DNA from: VRUE01 sp963729995 | GTDB taxonomy: Bacteria; Actinomycetota; Thermoleophilia; Solirubrobacterales; 70-9 | NCBI GenBank assembly: GCA_963729995.1 | Contig: CAVSPF010000003.1 | Span: forward strand, 930,001-994,000 | Direction of reading: 5' to 3' | Length of the DNA: 64,000 nt | In this document: positions 41,293 through 48,493 of the stretch, piece by piece | Numbering within the stretch: position 1 is the stretch's first letter | Layout of the letters: each line of letters begins with the position of its first letter | The notes under the pieces: generated by a model | Seen by the model: the letters and a program-made list of their open reading frames with translations, nothing else | The model's database searches: none | What the model was told of the DNA's origin: nothing | Translations under genes and position numbers: made by a program

Positions 41293-41627
41293 CGCTCTTC
41301 GTCGAGCAGCTGGGAGATCCGCATCCCCTGCTCGACCGTTGCGTCGTAGTGGAAGGAGAGCGTCGGGGTCCGCTTCATCCGGGTCTCCGCGGCGATCTTC
41401 GCCTGGATCACGCCGTGCGAGGAGCGCAGCCCGGCCAGGGCCGCCTCCCGAGCCTCCGCGTCACCAAGCACGCTCACGTGCACCTTGGCGGCGCGGAGAT
41501 CTGGGCTTGTCTCAACCGATGTCACGGTGATGAAGCCGATCCGAGGGTCACTCAAATCGGTGGCAATCGCTGTGCCGATCACCTCGCGAAGCATCTCGTT
41601 GATGCGGCGCATGCGAGGAACGGCCAT
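41289..41627 (-). CDS. rbfA: Ribosome-binding factor A
   Basis: A 112-residue KH-like protein needed for 16S 5'-end maturation. Typical segments: MRRINEMLREVIGTAI near the N-terminus, DPRIGFITVTSVETSPDL in the middle and HYDATVEQGMRIS at the end. ATG at 41627 is directly after the infB stop. It overlaps nrnA at its 3' end. Confidence 0.92.
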   Translation of the reverse strand: MAVPRMRRINEMLREVIGTAIATDLSDPRIGFITVTSVETSPDLRAAKVHVSVLGDAEAREAALAGLRSSHGVIQAKIAAETRMKRTPTLSFHYDATVEQGMRISQLLDEER

Positions 41628-41628
41628 C

Positions 41629-43809
41629 CTACTCCAGCGTCTGCTCGACCTGTTTGGTCTTGAACAGCTCGAGCATGTCGCCCTCCTTGACGTCGGCGTA
41701 GCCCTCGAGCACGATGCCGCACTCCTGCCCCTCCTCGACTTCCTGCACATTGTCTTTGAAACGTCGCAGGGAGCCGAGCTTGCCGGTCCAGATGACCGTC
41801 CCCTCGCGCACGAGGCGGACGCTGGCATCCCGGGTGACCTTTCCCTCCGTCACCACGCAACCGGCGATGCGGCCGACCTTCGAGGCCTTGAAGGTCTGTT
41901 TGATCTCAACCTCACCGGTGGCCTCCTCGACCTCGACCGCCTCCAGCATCCCCTCCATCGCGTTGCGGAGATCCTCGGTGACCTTGTAGATGACCGAGTA
42001 GGTGCGGATGTCGACGCCCTCGCGCTCCGCGGCGCGTCGAGCATCGGCCAGCGGGCGCACGTTGAAGCCGATGACGATGGCGTCGGACGCCGCCGCGAGC
42101 ATCACGTCGGACTCGTTGATGCCGCCGGTCTGCGAGTGGATGATGTCGATCCCGACCCGTTCCTGCGGCACCTTGGCGATCTCGTCCTGAAGCGCCCCCA
42201 GGGAGCCGGCCACATCTGCCTTGAGCACGATGTTGAGCTCCTTGATATCGCCTTCCTGCACCCGCGAGAAGACCTCCTCGAGGGTGACCTTGCGGGCCTG
42301 GCGCCGCGCCAGCGCCTCGGTCTTGAGGCGGTTCGCCCGTTCCTGCGCAAGCTGGCGGGCACGGCGATCGTTCTCCACGGCCTGCACGTGCTCCCCCGCC
42401 TCGCAGACGCCGTCGAAGCCGAGCGCCTCGACCGGCATTCCCGGGCCTGCGCTCTCGACGCGCTGCCCGGTGAAGTCGTGCATCGCGCGCACCCGCCCCC
42501 AGCGCGGTCCGGCAACCAGCGCATCGCCGACCCTGAGGGTGCCTCGCTGGACGAGGATGCTGACAACGGGGCCGCGGCCGGGGTCCAGCTGTGACTCGAT
42601 CACCGTGCCGGAGGCTGGGGCGCCGGCGTTTGCCCGCAGCTCCTCGAGCTCGGCCACCAGCAGGATCATGTCGAGCAGGTTGTCGAGCCCCTGACGCGTC
42701 TTGGCGGAGACGTCGCAGTAGACGGTCTCGCCGCCCCAGCCCTCCGGGGTGAGCCCGTCGGCAGCCAGCTCGTTGCGAACCCGCTCCGGCTGCGCGCCCT
42801 CCTTGTCGATCTTGTTCACCGCGATGAGGATCGGCACCCCGGCGGCACGGGCGTGATCGATCGCCTCTTTGGTCTGCGGCATCACACCGTCGTCGGCCGC
42901 AACCACCACCACCGCGATGTCGGTGACCCTTGCGCCGCGCGCGCGCATCGCCGTGAAAGCCGCGTGGCCTGGTGTGTCGAGGAAGGTGATCGTCCTCCCG
43001 TCGTGGTGGACCTGATAGGCGCCGATGTGCTGCGTGATCCCGCCTGCCTCACCGGCCGCAACCTCTGTCTCCCGCACGGCGTCGAGCAGCGAGGTCTTGC
43101 CGTGGTCGACATGGCCCATGATCGTGACCACGGGCGGGCGAGGCCCAAGGCTCTCCTCGGAGTCCTGGAACTCCGGCGCCTCGGGCTCCTCGTCGGCGGT
43201 GGTGACGATCTCGATCTTGCGATCGAACTCGTCGGCGATCGCCTTGACGGAATCGTCGGTCAGGGTCTGGGTGAGGGTCGCCATCTCCCCCATCGCCATC
43301 AGCTTCTTGATCACCTCGGCGCTGCCGAGACCGAGCAGCTCACCGACCTCGCGCACCGTTGCGCCCGACTTCACCTTGGTCGCCTCCGGCTCAGCCGGCG
43401 CGGCGACTCTCATGGGTGGCTCCTCGAGCAGCGGGCGGCGACGACGGCCGCCGCGCCGCCGCGGCGGGCGCTGCGGCGGCGGGCCGCCCATCTGGTCGCG
43501 ACGGGCTGCCTGGGAGTCGATCACGACACGGCGTTTCTTGGTGCTGCCGCCCGGCTTCCTGGCCGTGGGTTTGGCCGCCGGCTTGGGCGCCGGTTTGGCG
43601 GTCGGGACAGCCCCGTCGGGCGCTTTCGGCTTGGCTGCCGCCGCACCGCCGTCACCCCTGGAGGCCGAAACCGCCTTCAGGGCCTCGGCCTCCTCGACGC
43701 TGGACGCCGCCGCCTTCGCATCAACCCCGGCCGAGTGCAGCGCAGCGAGGAGCTCCTTGCTGGTGAGGCCCTGCTCCTTGGCAATCTCGTGAACGCGCTT
43801 CTTGGCCAC
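41629..43809 (-). CDS. infB: Translation initiation factor IF-2
   Basis: A 726-residue GTPase that places initiator tRNA on the ribosome. N-terminal IF2_N domain (EIAKEQGLTSKELL), a short alanine/proline-rich linker with a basic cluster (PPQRPPRRRGGRRRR), a second IF2_N, then the G domain with G1 GHVDHGKTS (about residue 232), G3 DTPGHAAF, G4 NKID, and domains II-IV. The linker is shorter than in most actinobacteria. Start GTG overlaps the nusA stop. Confidence 0.97.
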   Translation of the reverse strand: MAKKRVHEIAKEQGLTSKELLAALHSAGVDAKAAASSVEEAEALKAVSASRGDGGAAAAKPKAPDGAVPTAKPAPKPAAKPTARKPGGSTKKRRVVIDSQAARRDQMGGPPPQRPPRRRGGRRRRPLLEEPPMRVAAPAEPEATKVKSGATVREVGELLGLGSAEVIKKLMAMGEMATLTQTLTDDSVKAIADEFDRKIEIVTTADEEPEAPEFQDSEESLGPRPPVVTIMGHVDHGKTSLLDAVRETEVAAGEAGGITQHIGAYQVHHDGRTITFLDTPGHAAFTAMRARGARVTDIAVVVVAADDGVMPQTKEAIDHARAAGVPILIAVNKIDKEGAQPERVRNELAADGLTPEGWGGETVYCDVSAKTRQGLDNLLDMILLVAELEELRANAGAPASGTVIESQLDPGRGPVVSILVQRGTLRVGDALVAGPRWGRVRAMHDFTGQRVESAGPGMPVEALGFDGVCEAGEHVQAVENDRRARQLAQERANRLKTEALARRQARKVTLEEVFSRVQEGDIKELNIVLKADVAGSLGALQDEIAKVPQERVGIDIIHSQTGGINESDVMLAAASDAIVIGFNVRPLADARRAAEREGVDIRTYSVIYKVTEDLRNAMEGMLEAVEVEEATGEVEIKQTFKASKVGRIAGCVVTEGKVTRDASVRLVREGTVIWTGKLGSLRRFKDNVQEVEEGQECGIVLEGYADVKEGDMLELFKTKQVEQTLE

Positions 43810-45404
43810 TACGCCTGCTCAGCCTCCCCGGCCACAGCCTCGGTCTCCTGCTCAGCTTCCTCAGCGCCCGCCCCATCCTCAGGCGCCGCCTCCGAACCTG
43901 ACGCTTCATCCGCGGGTGGCGCGGAGGGTTGTCCCTCCGGCGGGTGAGCCGGAGGGCTGCCCTCCGCGACAGGACCCGCGGCCGCGACGCCTGCGTCGTC
44001 CTCGGCGGGCTCCTCGGGTGCCGCCTCGTCGGCCGGCTCCTCGAACTCTGCTTCGGCCCGCTCGACAACCTCGGCCACCTGCCCCTCATCCGCGTCGGGG
44101 TCGGCGAGAATCGCGATCTCGGCCTCGGCAAGGGGCGCCAGGACCGTGATCTGGTTGGTCTCGAAACGGCTCAGCGCCTGGTGCTGCGGAAGTCCGCAGT
44201 AGGAGGAGTCGCCAATCGCCGCATTCGGGCAGCGACGCCCATTCGAGAGCACCGCCAGGCAGTGGCCGCCGGCCTGCTCCTCGCCCTCGTACTCGATGTC
44301 CTCCTCCTGGGCGAACTCGCTCTCCGATTTGATGTCCACCCGCCAGCCGGTCAGGCGGGCCGCAAGCCGAGCGTTTTGCCCATCCCGCCCGATCGCCAGC
44401 GACAGCTGGTCATCCGGAACGATCACGGTCGCCTGCCGCTCCGCGTCATCGACGATCACCTCGCGCACCCTTGCCGGGGACAGCGCCTTGGCGACGAAGC
44501 GCGCCGGCTCCTCGTTGTAGGGGATGATGTCGATCTTCTCGCCCCGGAGCTCGGAGACCACCATCCGCACCCGCGAGCCGCGGGGGCCGACGCAAGCGCC
44601 GACCGGGTCCACGCCGTCGGTGTGCGAGACCACGGCGATCTTCGACCGGTAGCCCGGCTCGCGGGCCACGCCGACGATCTCGACAAGCTTGTCGGCGATC
44701 TCGGGAACCTCTATTTCGAACAGCTTCTTGATCAGTTCGGGACTGCGCCGCGAAACAACGATCGCGGGGCCCTTGGTCGAGTCCGAGACATCGGTGATCA
44801 CCGCCTTGACACGCATCCCATGGTCGTAGCGCTCGTTGTAGACCTGCTCGGACTTGGGCAGCAGCGCCTCGACGCGCTCGCGCAGCTGCACGAGCGTGTA
44901 GCGCTTGTCGGACTGCTGGATGATCCCGGTGATCAGCTCGCCGACGCGGTCCTGGTACTCGTCGAACATCATCATCCGTTCCGCCTCGCGGATCCGCTGC
45001 AGGATCACCTGCTTGGCGGTTTGCGCGGCGATCCGGCCGAAATCGCCCGGGGTGACGTCGCGCGTCGTGATCTGATCCTCGTAGGGAGCGATCATCGCCG
45101 GGTCCAACTCCGGCTCTTCGGGCTCACGCATCTCGCCGGTCTCCGGATCGATCTCGCGCTCTTCCTCCTGCGCCTCAGCGGCCTCGGCCAAGAGCTTCTC
45201 CTCCAGCTCCGGGGGCAGGATGAGTTCGAAGACCCGGAAGTCGCCCGTCTCGTGGTCGAGGTCGACACGCGCGTATTTGGCCGCCCCGGGCGTCTTCTTG
45301 TAAGCGGAAAGCAGCGCGTCGGCAAGCGCGTCCATCAGCTTGTCGGCGGCGATTCCCTTTTCCTGCTCGAGCGCCTTGATTGCGTCGACGATCTCCTTGC
45401 TCAC
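43809..45404 (-). CDS. nusA: Transcription termination/antitermination protein NusA with a cysteine-rich tail
   Basis: A 531-residue NusA: N-terminal RNAP-binding domain (1-125), S1 (about 150-215), KH1 and KH2 (VGPRGSRVRMV near 270; AIGRDGQNARLA near 336), then an added C-terminal region. The tail has HCLAVLSNGRRC ... YCGLPQHQ (about residues 385-412), a Cys/His pattern like small zinc motifs, followed by an acidic alanine-rich stretch that includes the palindrome at 43921-43967. GTG at 45404 overlaps the rimP stop. The upstream promoter and terminator suggest autoregulation. Confidence 0.93.
   Translation of the reverse strand: MSKEIVDAIKALEQEKGIAADKLMDALADALLSAYKKTPGAAKYARVDLDHETGDFRVFELILPPELEEKLLAEAAEAQEEEREIDPETGEMREPEEPELDPAMIAPYEDQITTRDVTPGDFGRIAAQTAKQVILQRIREAERMMMFDEYQDRVGELITGIIQQSDKRYTLVQLRERVEALLPKSEQVYNERYDHGMRVKAVITDVSDSTKGPAIVVSRRSPELIKKLFEIEVPEIADKLVEIVGVAREPGYRSKIAVVSHTDGVDPVGACVGPRGSRVRMVVSELRGEKIDIIPYNEEPARFVAKALSPARVREVIVDDAERQATVIVPDDQLSLAIGRDGQNARLAARLTGWRVDIKSESEFAQEEDIEYEGEEQAGGHCLAVLSNGRRCPNAAIGDSSYCGLPQHQALSRFETNQITVLAPLAEAEIAILADPDADEGQVAEVVERAEAEFEEPADEAAPEEPAEDDAGVAAAGPVAEGSPPAHPPEGQPSAPPADEASGSEAAPEDGAGAEEAEQETEAVAGEAEQA
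43921..43967. repeat. In-frame palindrome in the nusA acidic tail
   Basis: GCGGAGGG...CCCTCCGGC (43921-43941) pairs with GCCGGAGGG...CCCTCCGC (43948-43967), 17 paired positions with a small internal mismatch and a 6-nt loop. It encodes a proline-rich piece at about residues 480-495 of NusA, in a low-complexity region. Confidence 0.6.
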
Positions 45405-45661
45405 GGCTGCTCCTTGACTGTCTCGGATACTGGACTTTGACGGCGGTGCTTGGGCCCGGGCGAGGAAACCTCGAGGGAGAAGTCGGCCAGCAGGTGATCG
45501 AGGTGCTTGGTCACCCGCTCGCAGAGCGCCAGATCGACCCCACCGGGATGGTCGATGAAGAGCCGCAGCGTCTCCGATCCGGGGTGCTCGAGCGCCACCA
45601 GGTCGAGCTGGGAATCGAGCTCTCGAAGCTGCTGCTGAATGTCGTTTTGGAGGTCCTTCAT
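45401..45661 (-). CDS. rimP: Ribosome maturation factor RimP, N-terminal domain only
   Basis: An 86-residue protein matching the RimP N-terminal alpha/beta domain (LDLVALEHPGSETLRLFID, CERVTKHLDHLL, LEVSSPG). RimP is normally about 150 residues with a C-terminal SH3-like domain; here the frame diverges right after SSPG and stops, overlapping nusA (GTGA), so the second domain is absent and there is no room for it. The operon position before nusA is the normal one. Start ATG 45659-45661, just after a terminator-like hairpin; a longer frame through that hairpin is unlikely. Confidence 0.78.
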   Translation of the reverse strand: MKDLQNDIQQQLRELDSQLDLVALEHPGSETLRLFIDHPGGVDLALCERVTKHLDHLLADFSLEVSSPGPKHRRQSPVSETVKEQP

Positions 45662-45675
45662 GCGGGTTACGGCCG

Positions 45676-45700
45676 AAAAAAAAGTGGGCCAGGCCCACTT
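45676..45700 (-). terminator. Intrinsic terminator/attenuator in the rimP-nusA leader
   Basis: On the minus strand AAGTGGGCC, one-base loop, GGCCCACTT, followed by eight T (45683-45676). It lies 14 nt before the rimP start and about 30 nt after the predicted transcription start, so it sits inside the operon's 5' leader rather than after coaBC. This is the layout of an attenuator. Confidence 0.8.
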
Positions 45701-45735
45701 CTCGAACACGGATAGGGACGAAAAAGCTTGAGCTC

Positions 45736-45764
45736 AGTATAGCCCGCTCGCACTGCCTGGTCAG
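45736..45764 (-). promoter_or_regulatory. Promoter of the rimP-nusA-infB operon
   Basis: On the minus strand CTGACC (45764-45759), 17-bp spacer, TATACT (45741-45736): a good sigma-70-type pair. Transcription would start near 45729, giving a leader of about 70 nt that contains the terminator hairpin. Confidence 0.6.
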
Positions 45765-45775
45765 TGGGTGGCTCG

Positions 45776-45867
45776 GGGGGAGGGACGGCACTCCCCTCCT
45801 CCGACTCGCAGCCCCTGCGGGGCTGCTCTGAGTATCCGTCGGCTGAGGGGAGTGCCGTCCCTCCCCC
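45776..45867. repeat. Long palindrome after coaBC
   Basis: Perfect 23-bp arms (45776-45798 and 45845-45867, GGGGGAGGGACGGCACTCCCCTC and complement) with an inner hairpin CAGCCCC-TGC-GGGGCTG (45809-45825). It begins 11 bp after the coaBC stop and ends next to the nusA-operon -35 box, so it may separate the two operons. It accounts for most of the 217-bp gene-free gap. Confidence 0.85.
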
Positions 45868-45878
45868 AACCGGCCGGG

Positions 45879-47186
45879 TCAGCTGGTGGGCTGGCCGGTC
45901 TCCGCCCTGAGCGAGTCCACCCTGTCGAGGATCGTGTCGGCGATGCTGTCCTTAGAGGCCAGGGGAACACCGGCCTCGCCGGAGGCGTCGATCAGGGTGA
46001 CGGCGTTGTCGTCGCTGTCGAAGCCGATGGACGTGTCGGAAACGTCGTTGAGGACGATCAGGTCGGCCCCCTTGCGCGAGAGCTTGGCCCGCGCGCGGTC
46101 GATACCGCCCTCGCCATGCTCCGCGGCGAAGCCGACGACGGTCTGCCCGGCGGCCCGGCCGGCGGCGAGGCCGGCCAGAATGTCCTCCGTCGGCTCGAGC
46201 CGCAAGCTGCGCGTATCCGACTTTGACCCCACCAGAGTGGGGTCAAAGTCGGCAGCGCTTCGTGGCGACAGCTCGTCCTCGCGCGTCAGCTTCTCCGTGG
46301 CGACCTCGGCGGCGCGGAAGTCGGCGGGGGCGGCGGCCATCAGGAGGACATGGCAGGCGGGGAACTCGGCGCGAACCGCGGCGGCGAGCTGGGCCGTGGT
46401 CTCGACGTCGATGCGGCGGACGGCGACGGCCTCGGGCAGGGCCACGTTGGCGGCGATCAGCGTCACATCGGCGCCGCGCCGCGCCGCGGCGGCGGCGAGG
46501 GCGAGGCCCATGCGGCCGCTGGAGCGGTTGCCGAGGAAGCGCACCGGGTCGATCGGCTCGCGCGTGCCGCCGGCGGTGACCAGCACGCGCAGCCCATCCC
46601 AGGGTCGATTGCCCGCCGGCAGCATCGCCTCGACCCGAGCCAGCAGCTGCTTCGGGTCGGGAAGCCGCCCACGGCCAAACTCGCCGCGCGAGGCGAGCCG
46701 GCCCTCGTCGGGCTCGATCACCGTGACGCCCCGCTCGCGCAGCGTCGCCAGGTTGGCCTGGGTGGCAGCGTCCGCATACATCCTGTCGTTCATCGCCGGC
46801 GCCACAAGCCGGGGCGCGGAGCAGGCGAGAAAGCAGGTGGTGAGCATCGAGTCGGCCAGCCCGGCGGCCAGCTTGGCGAGGGTGTTGGCGGTGGCAGGCG
46901 CAACGAGGTAGACGTCGCAATTGGCAGCCACCTCGAGGTGCCCGATCGGGTCGTGCTCGGGCTGGGGGTCGCCGGGGAAGGCGCCGCGCAGCGGGTCTCG
47001 CTCGAACTCCGAGGTCAGCACCGGGGCGCCGACGATCCCTTCGAAGGAGGCGGCGCCGACGAAACGGCCCGCGGCCTCGGTCATCACAACGCGCACCCCA
47101 TGGCCGGCCACCGTGGCGAGGCGGGCCAGCTCCAACGACTTGTAGGCGGCAATCCCGCCGCTTACGCCGAGCAGGATTCTGGCCAT
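45879..47186 (-). CDS. coaBC: Phosphopantothenoylcysteine decarboxylase/synthetase CoaBC
   Basis: A 435-residue bifunctional coenzyme A enzyme. CoaC half: GGIAAYK, ATANTLAKLA and the substrate motif PAMNDRM (about residue 136). CoaB half from about 198: TAGGTREPIDPVRFLGNRSSGRMG and KGADLIVLNDV. An in-frame palindrome (46217-46252) adds about 12 residues (ADFDPTLVGSKS) around residue 312-323, just before LEPTEDIL where relatives have a short loop. Downstream of gmk-rpoZ, the usual order. Confidence 0.94.
   Translation of the reverse strand: MARILLGVSGGIAAYKSLELARLATVAGHGVRVVMTEAAGRFVGAASFEGIVGAPVLTSEFERDPLRGAFPGDPQPEHDPIGHLEVAANCDVYLVAPATANTLAKLAAGLADSMLTTCFLACSAPRLVAPAMNDRMYADAATQANLATLRERGVTVIEPDEGRLASRGEFGRGRLPDPKQLLARVEAMLPAGNRPWDGLRVLVTAGGTREPIDPVRFLGNRSSGRMGLALAAAAARRGADVTLIAANVALPEAVAVRRIDVETTAQLAAAVRAEFPACHVLLMAAAPADFRAAEVATEKLTREDELSPRSAADFDPTLVGSKSDTRSLRLEPTEDILAGLAAGRAAGQTVVGFAAEHGEGGIDRARAKLSRKGADLIVLNDVSDTSIGFDSDDNAVTLIDASGEAGVPLASKDSIADTILDRVDSLRAETGQPTS
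46217..46252. repeat. In-frame palindrome inside coaBC (family D)
   Basis: Perfect 16-bp arms (46217-46232 and 46237-46252, CCGACTTTGACCCCAC and complement) with a 4-nt loop. Total 36 bp, a multiple of three, open in the coaBC frame. The inner GGGTCAAAGTC also occurs in the imperfect palindrome at the end of hyfI. Confidence 0.88.
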
Positions 47187-47222
47187 CGGTTCCTCCTGGG
47201 AATCCAGCCGCAGGGCCGGCGC

Positions 47223-47456
47223 TCAGGCGCGGTATTCGTACTTGAGCTTGCCCTGGGCGAGCTCTTCCAGCGCCATCGTGAGGTAGTTCCTCTCGCCATG
47301 GGTCTCAACCATCGGCGGCGAGTACTCGCCGAAGCTTCCCTCACCGATGTTGTGGAAGTAGCTGTTGATCTGGCGCGCTCGCTTAGCCGAGACGACAACC
47401 GCGGCGTAGTGCGAATCGGCGTGTTCGAGGAGCTTGTCGACGCGTGGTTTGATCAT
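47223..47456 (-). CDS. rpoZ: RNA polymerase omega subunit
   Basis: A 77-residue omega subunit that helps fold and hold beta-prime. The conserved VVVSAKRARQIN motif is at about residue 20-31, and the C-terminal ALEELAQGKLKYE is typical of actinobacteria. It overlaps the gmk stop by 4 bp and precedes coaBC. Confidence 0.92.
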   Translation of the reverse strand: MIKPRVDKLLEHADSHYAAVVVSAKRARQINSYFHNIGEGSFGEYSPPMVETHGERNYLTMALEELAQGKLKYEYRA

Positions 47457-48031
47457 TCGGCCCCGGAGTGTAGTGGCAGTTCGAGCTCAGCGCGCACGAT
47501 CCCCTCCAACTCGACCGCGGCCCGCTCCAGATCGTCGTTCACAACCCGGTATGGAAACTCGTCCTGGGCGGCCAGCTCGTGCTCGGCGACTTCCAGCCGG
47601 GCATCGATCGCCTCATCGTTATCGGTGCCGCGCGACTCGAGGCGCTCACGGAGGACGGCCGGATCCGGCGGGGCGATGAAGACCTGGACCGACTCCCGCA
47701 TCGCCGCGCGCACCTGACGAGCCCCCTGCACCTCGATCTCGAGCACGACGGAGCGCCCGGCGGCAAGCCGGCGGCGCACCTCGGAGCGCAGCGTCCCGTA
47801 GCGGTTGCCGCTGTAGGTGGCGAACTCCAGGAAGTCGTTCTCTTCGATCCGGCGATCGAACTCCTCGCGACCGAGGAAGTGGTAGTCACGACCGTCGAGC
47901 TCGCCGTCGCGGGGCTGGCGCGTGGTCGCCGACACCGACAGCTCGAGGTCCGGAACGCGCTCGAGCAACCGGGAGATCAACGTCCCCTTCCCCACGCCCG
48001 ACGGACCCGTAATGACAAAGACTTTGGCCAT
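47453..48031 (-). CDS. gmk: Guanylate kinase
   Basis: A 192-residue kinase converting GMP to GDP. P-loop GPSGVGKGT is at residues 8-16; the GMP-binding SATTRQPRDGE and DYHFL segments follow. ATG at 48031 chosen because it gives the standard N-terminus (MAKVFVITG). mihF lies 31 bp upstream and rpoZ overlaps downstream. Confidence 0.95.
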   Translation of the reverse strand: MAKVFVITGPSGVGKGTLISRLLERVPDLELSVSATTRQPRDGELDGRDYHFLGREEFDRRIEENDFLEFATYSGNRYGTLRSEVRRRLAAGRSVVLEIEVQGARQVRAAMRESVQVFIAPPDPAVLRERLESRGTDNDEAIDARLEVAEHELAAQDEFPYRVVNDDLERAAVELEGIVRAELELPLHSGAE

Positions 48032-48062
48032 CTGGCCGAGATACTGACCGGCTGCGCGGCGG

Positions 48063-48395
48063 TTAGCGGCGGAGCTGGGAGACCAGCTCCGCCCTCTGAC
48101 GCTCTGAGAGGCCACCGATCGTCTTCGATGGCGAGATCCGGCACTGGTTGAGTATGCGATTCGTCTTCACGCGGCCGTACTTGGGCACGGCGAGAAGCAT
48201 GTCGAAGACCTTCGCCGTCATCACGTAGTCCGGCGGGTCGCGCAGGAGGGTGTGAATGTTCGCCTTGCCTGCTTTGAGGTCCTTCTTCAGCCTGGCCCGG
48301 GACGTGCGAATGTCGTTGGCGCGCTTCAGCGCATCCATCCGCTGGTCCAGTGACCTCTCCGGGGCCGCGGCGGACATCTTGACTGGAGCAGGCAT
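48063..48395 (-). CDS. mihF: Actinobacterial integration host factor (mIHF)
   Basis: A 110-residue nucleoid protein of the mIHF family. A helix-rich N-terminal part (RMDALKRANDIRTSRARLKKDLKAG) leads into the DNA-binding helix-two-turn-helix (LLAVPKYGRVKTNRILNQCRISPSKTIGGL). It is essential in mycobacteria and always next to gmk, as here. Not related to the IHF/HU fold despite the name. Its promoter at 48406-48433 would drive mihF-gmk-rpoZ-coaBC. Confidence 0.93.
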   Translation of the reverse strand: MPAPVKMSAAAPERSLDQRMDALKRANDIRTSRARLKKDLKAGKANIHTLLRDPPDYVMTAKVFDMLLAVPKYGRVKTNRILNQCRISPSKTIGGLSERQRAELVSQLRR

Positions 48396-48405
48396 GTGGG
48401 CGGCG

Positions 48406-48433
48406 AGTATAGCCGCGGGCCGCTGCCATGCAA
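48406..48433 (-). promoter_or_regulatory. Promoter of mihF-gmk-rpoZ-coaBC
   Basis: On the minus strand TTGCAT (48433-48428), 16-bp spacer, TATACT (48411-48406), 10 nt before the mihF ATG, so the 5' leader would be very short or absent. The same TATACT -10 is used for the nusA operon. Confidence 0.55.
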
Positions 48434-48493
48434 GGGCATTTCCGCCTTCGCGGCCAAATTCACCTTGACCTCGAGTCGAGGTTGAGACAACGC

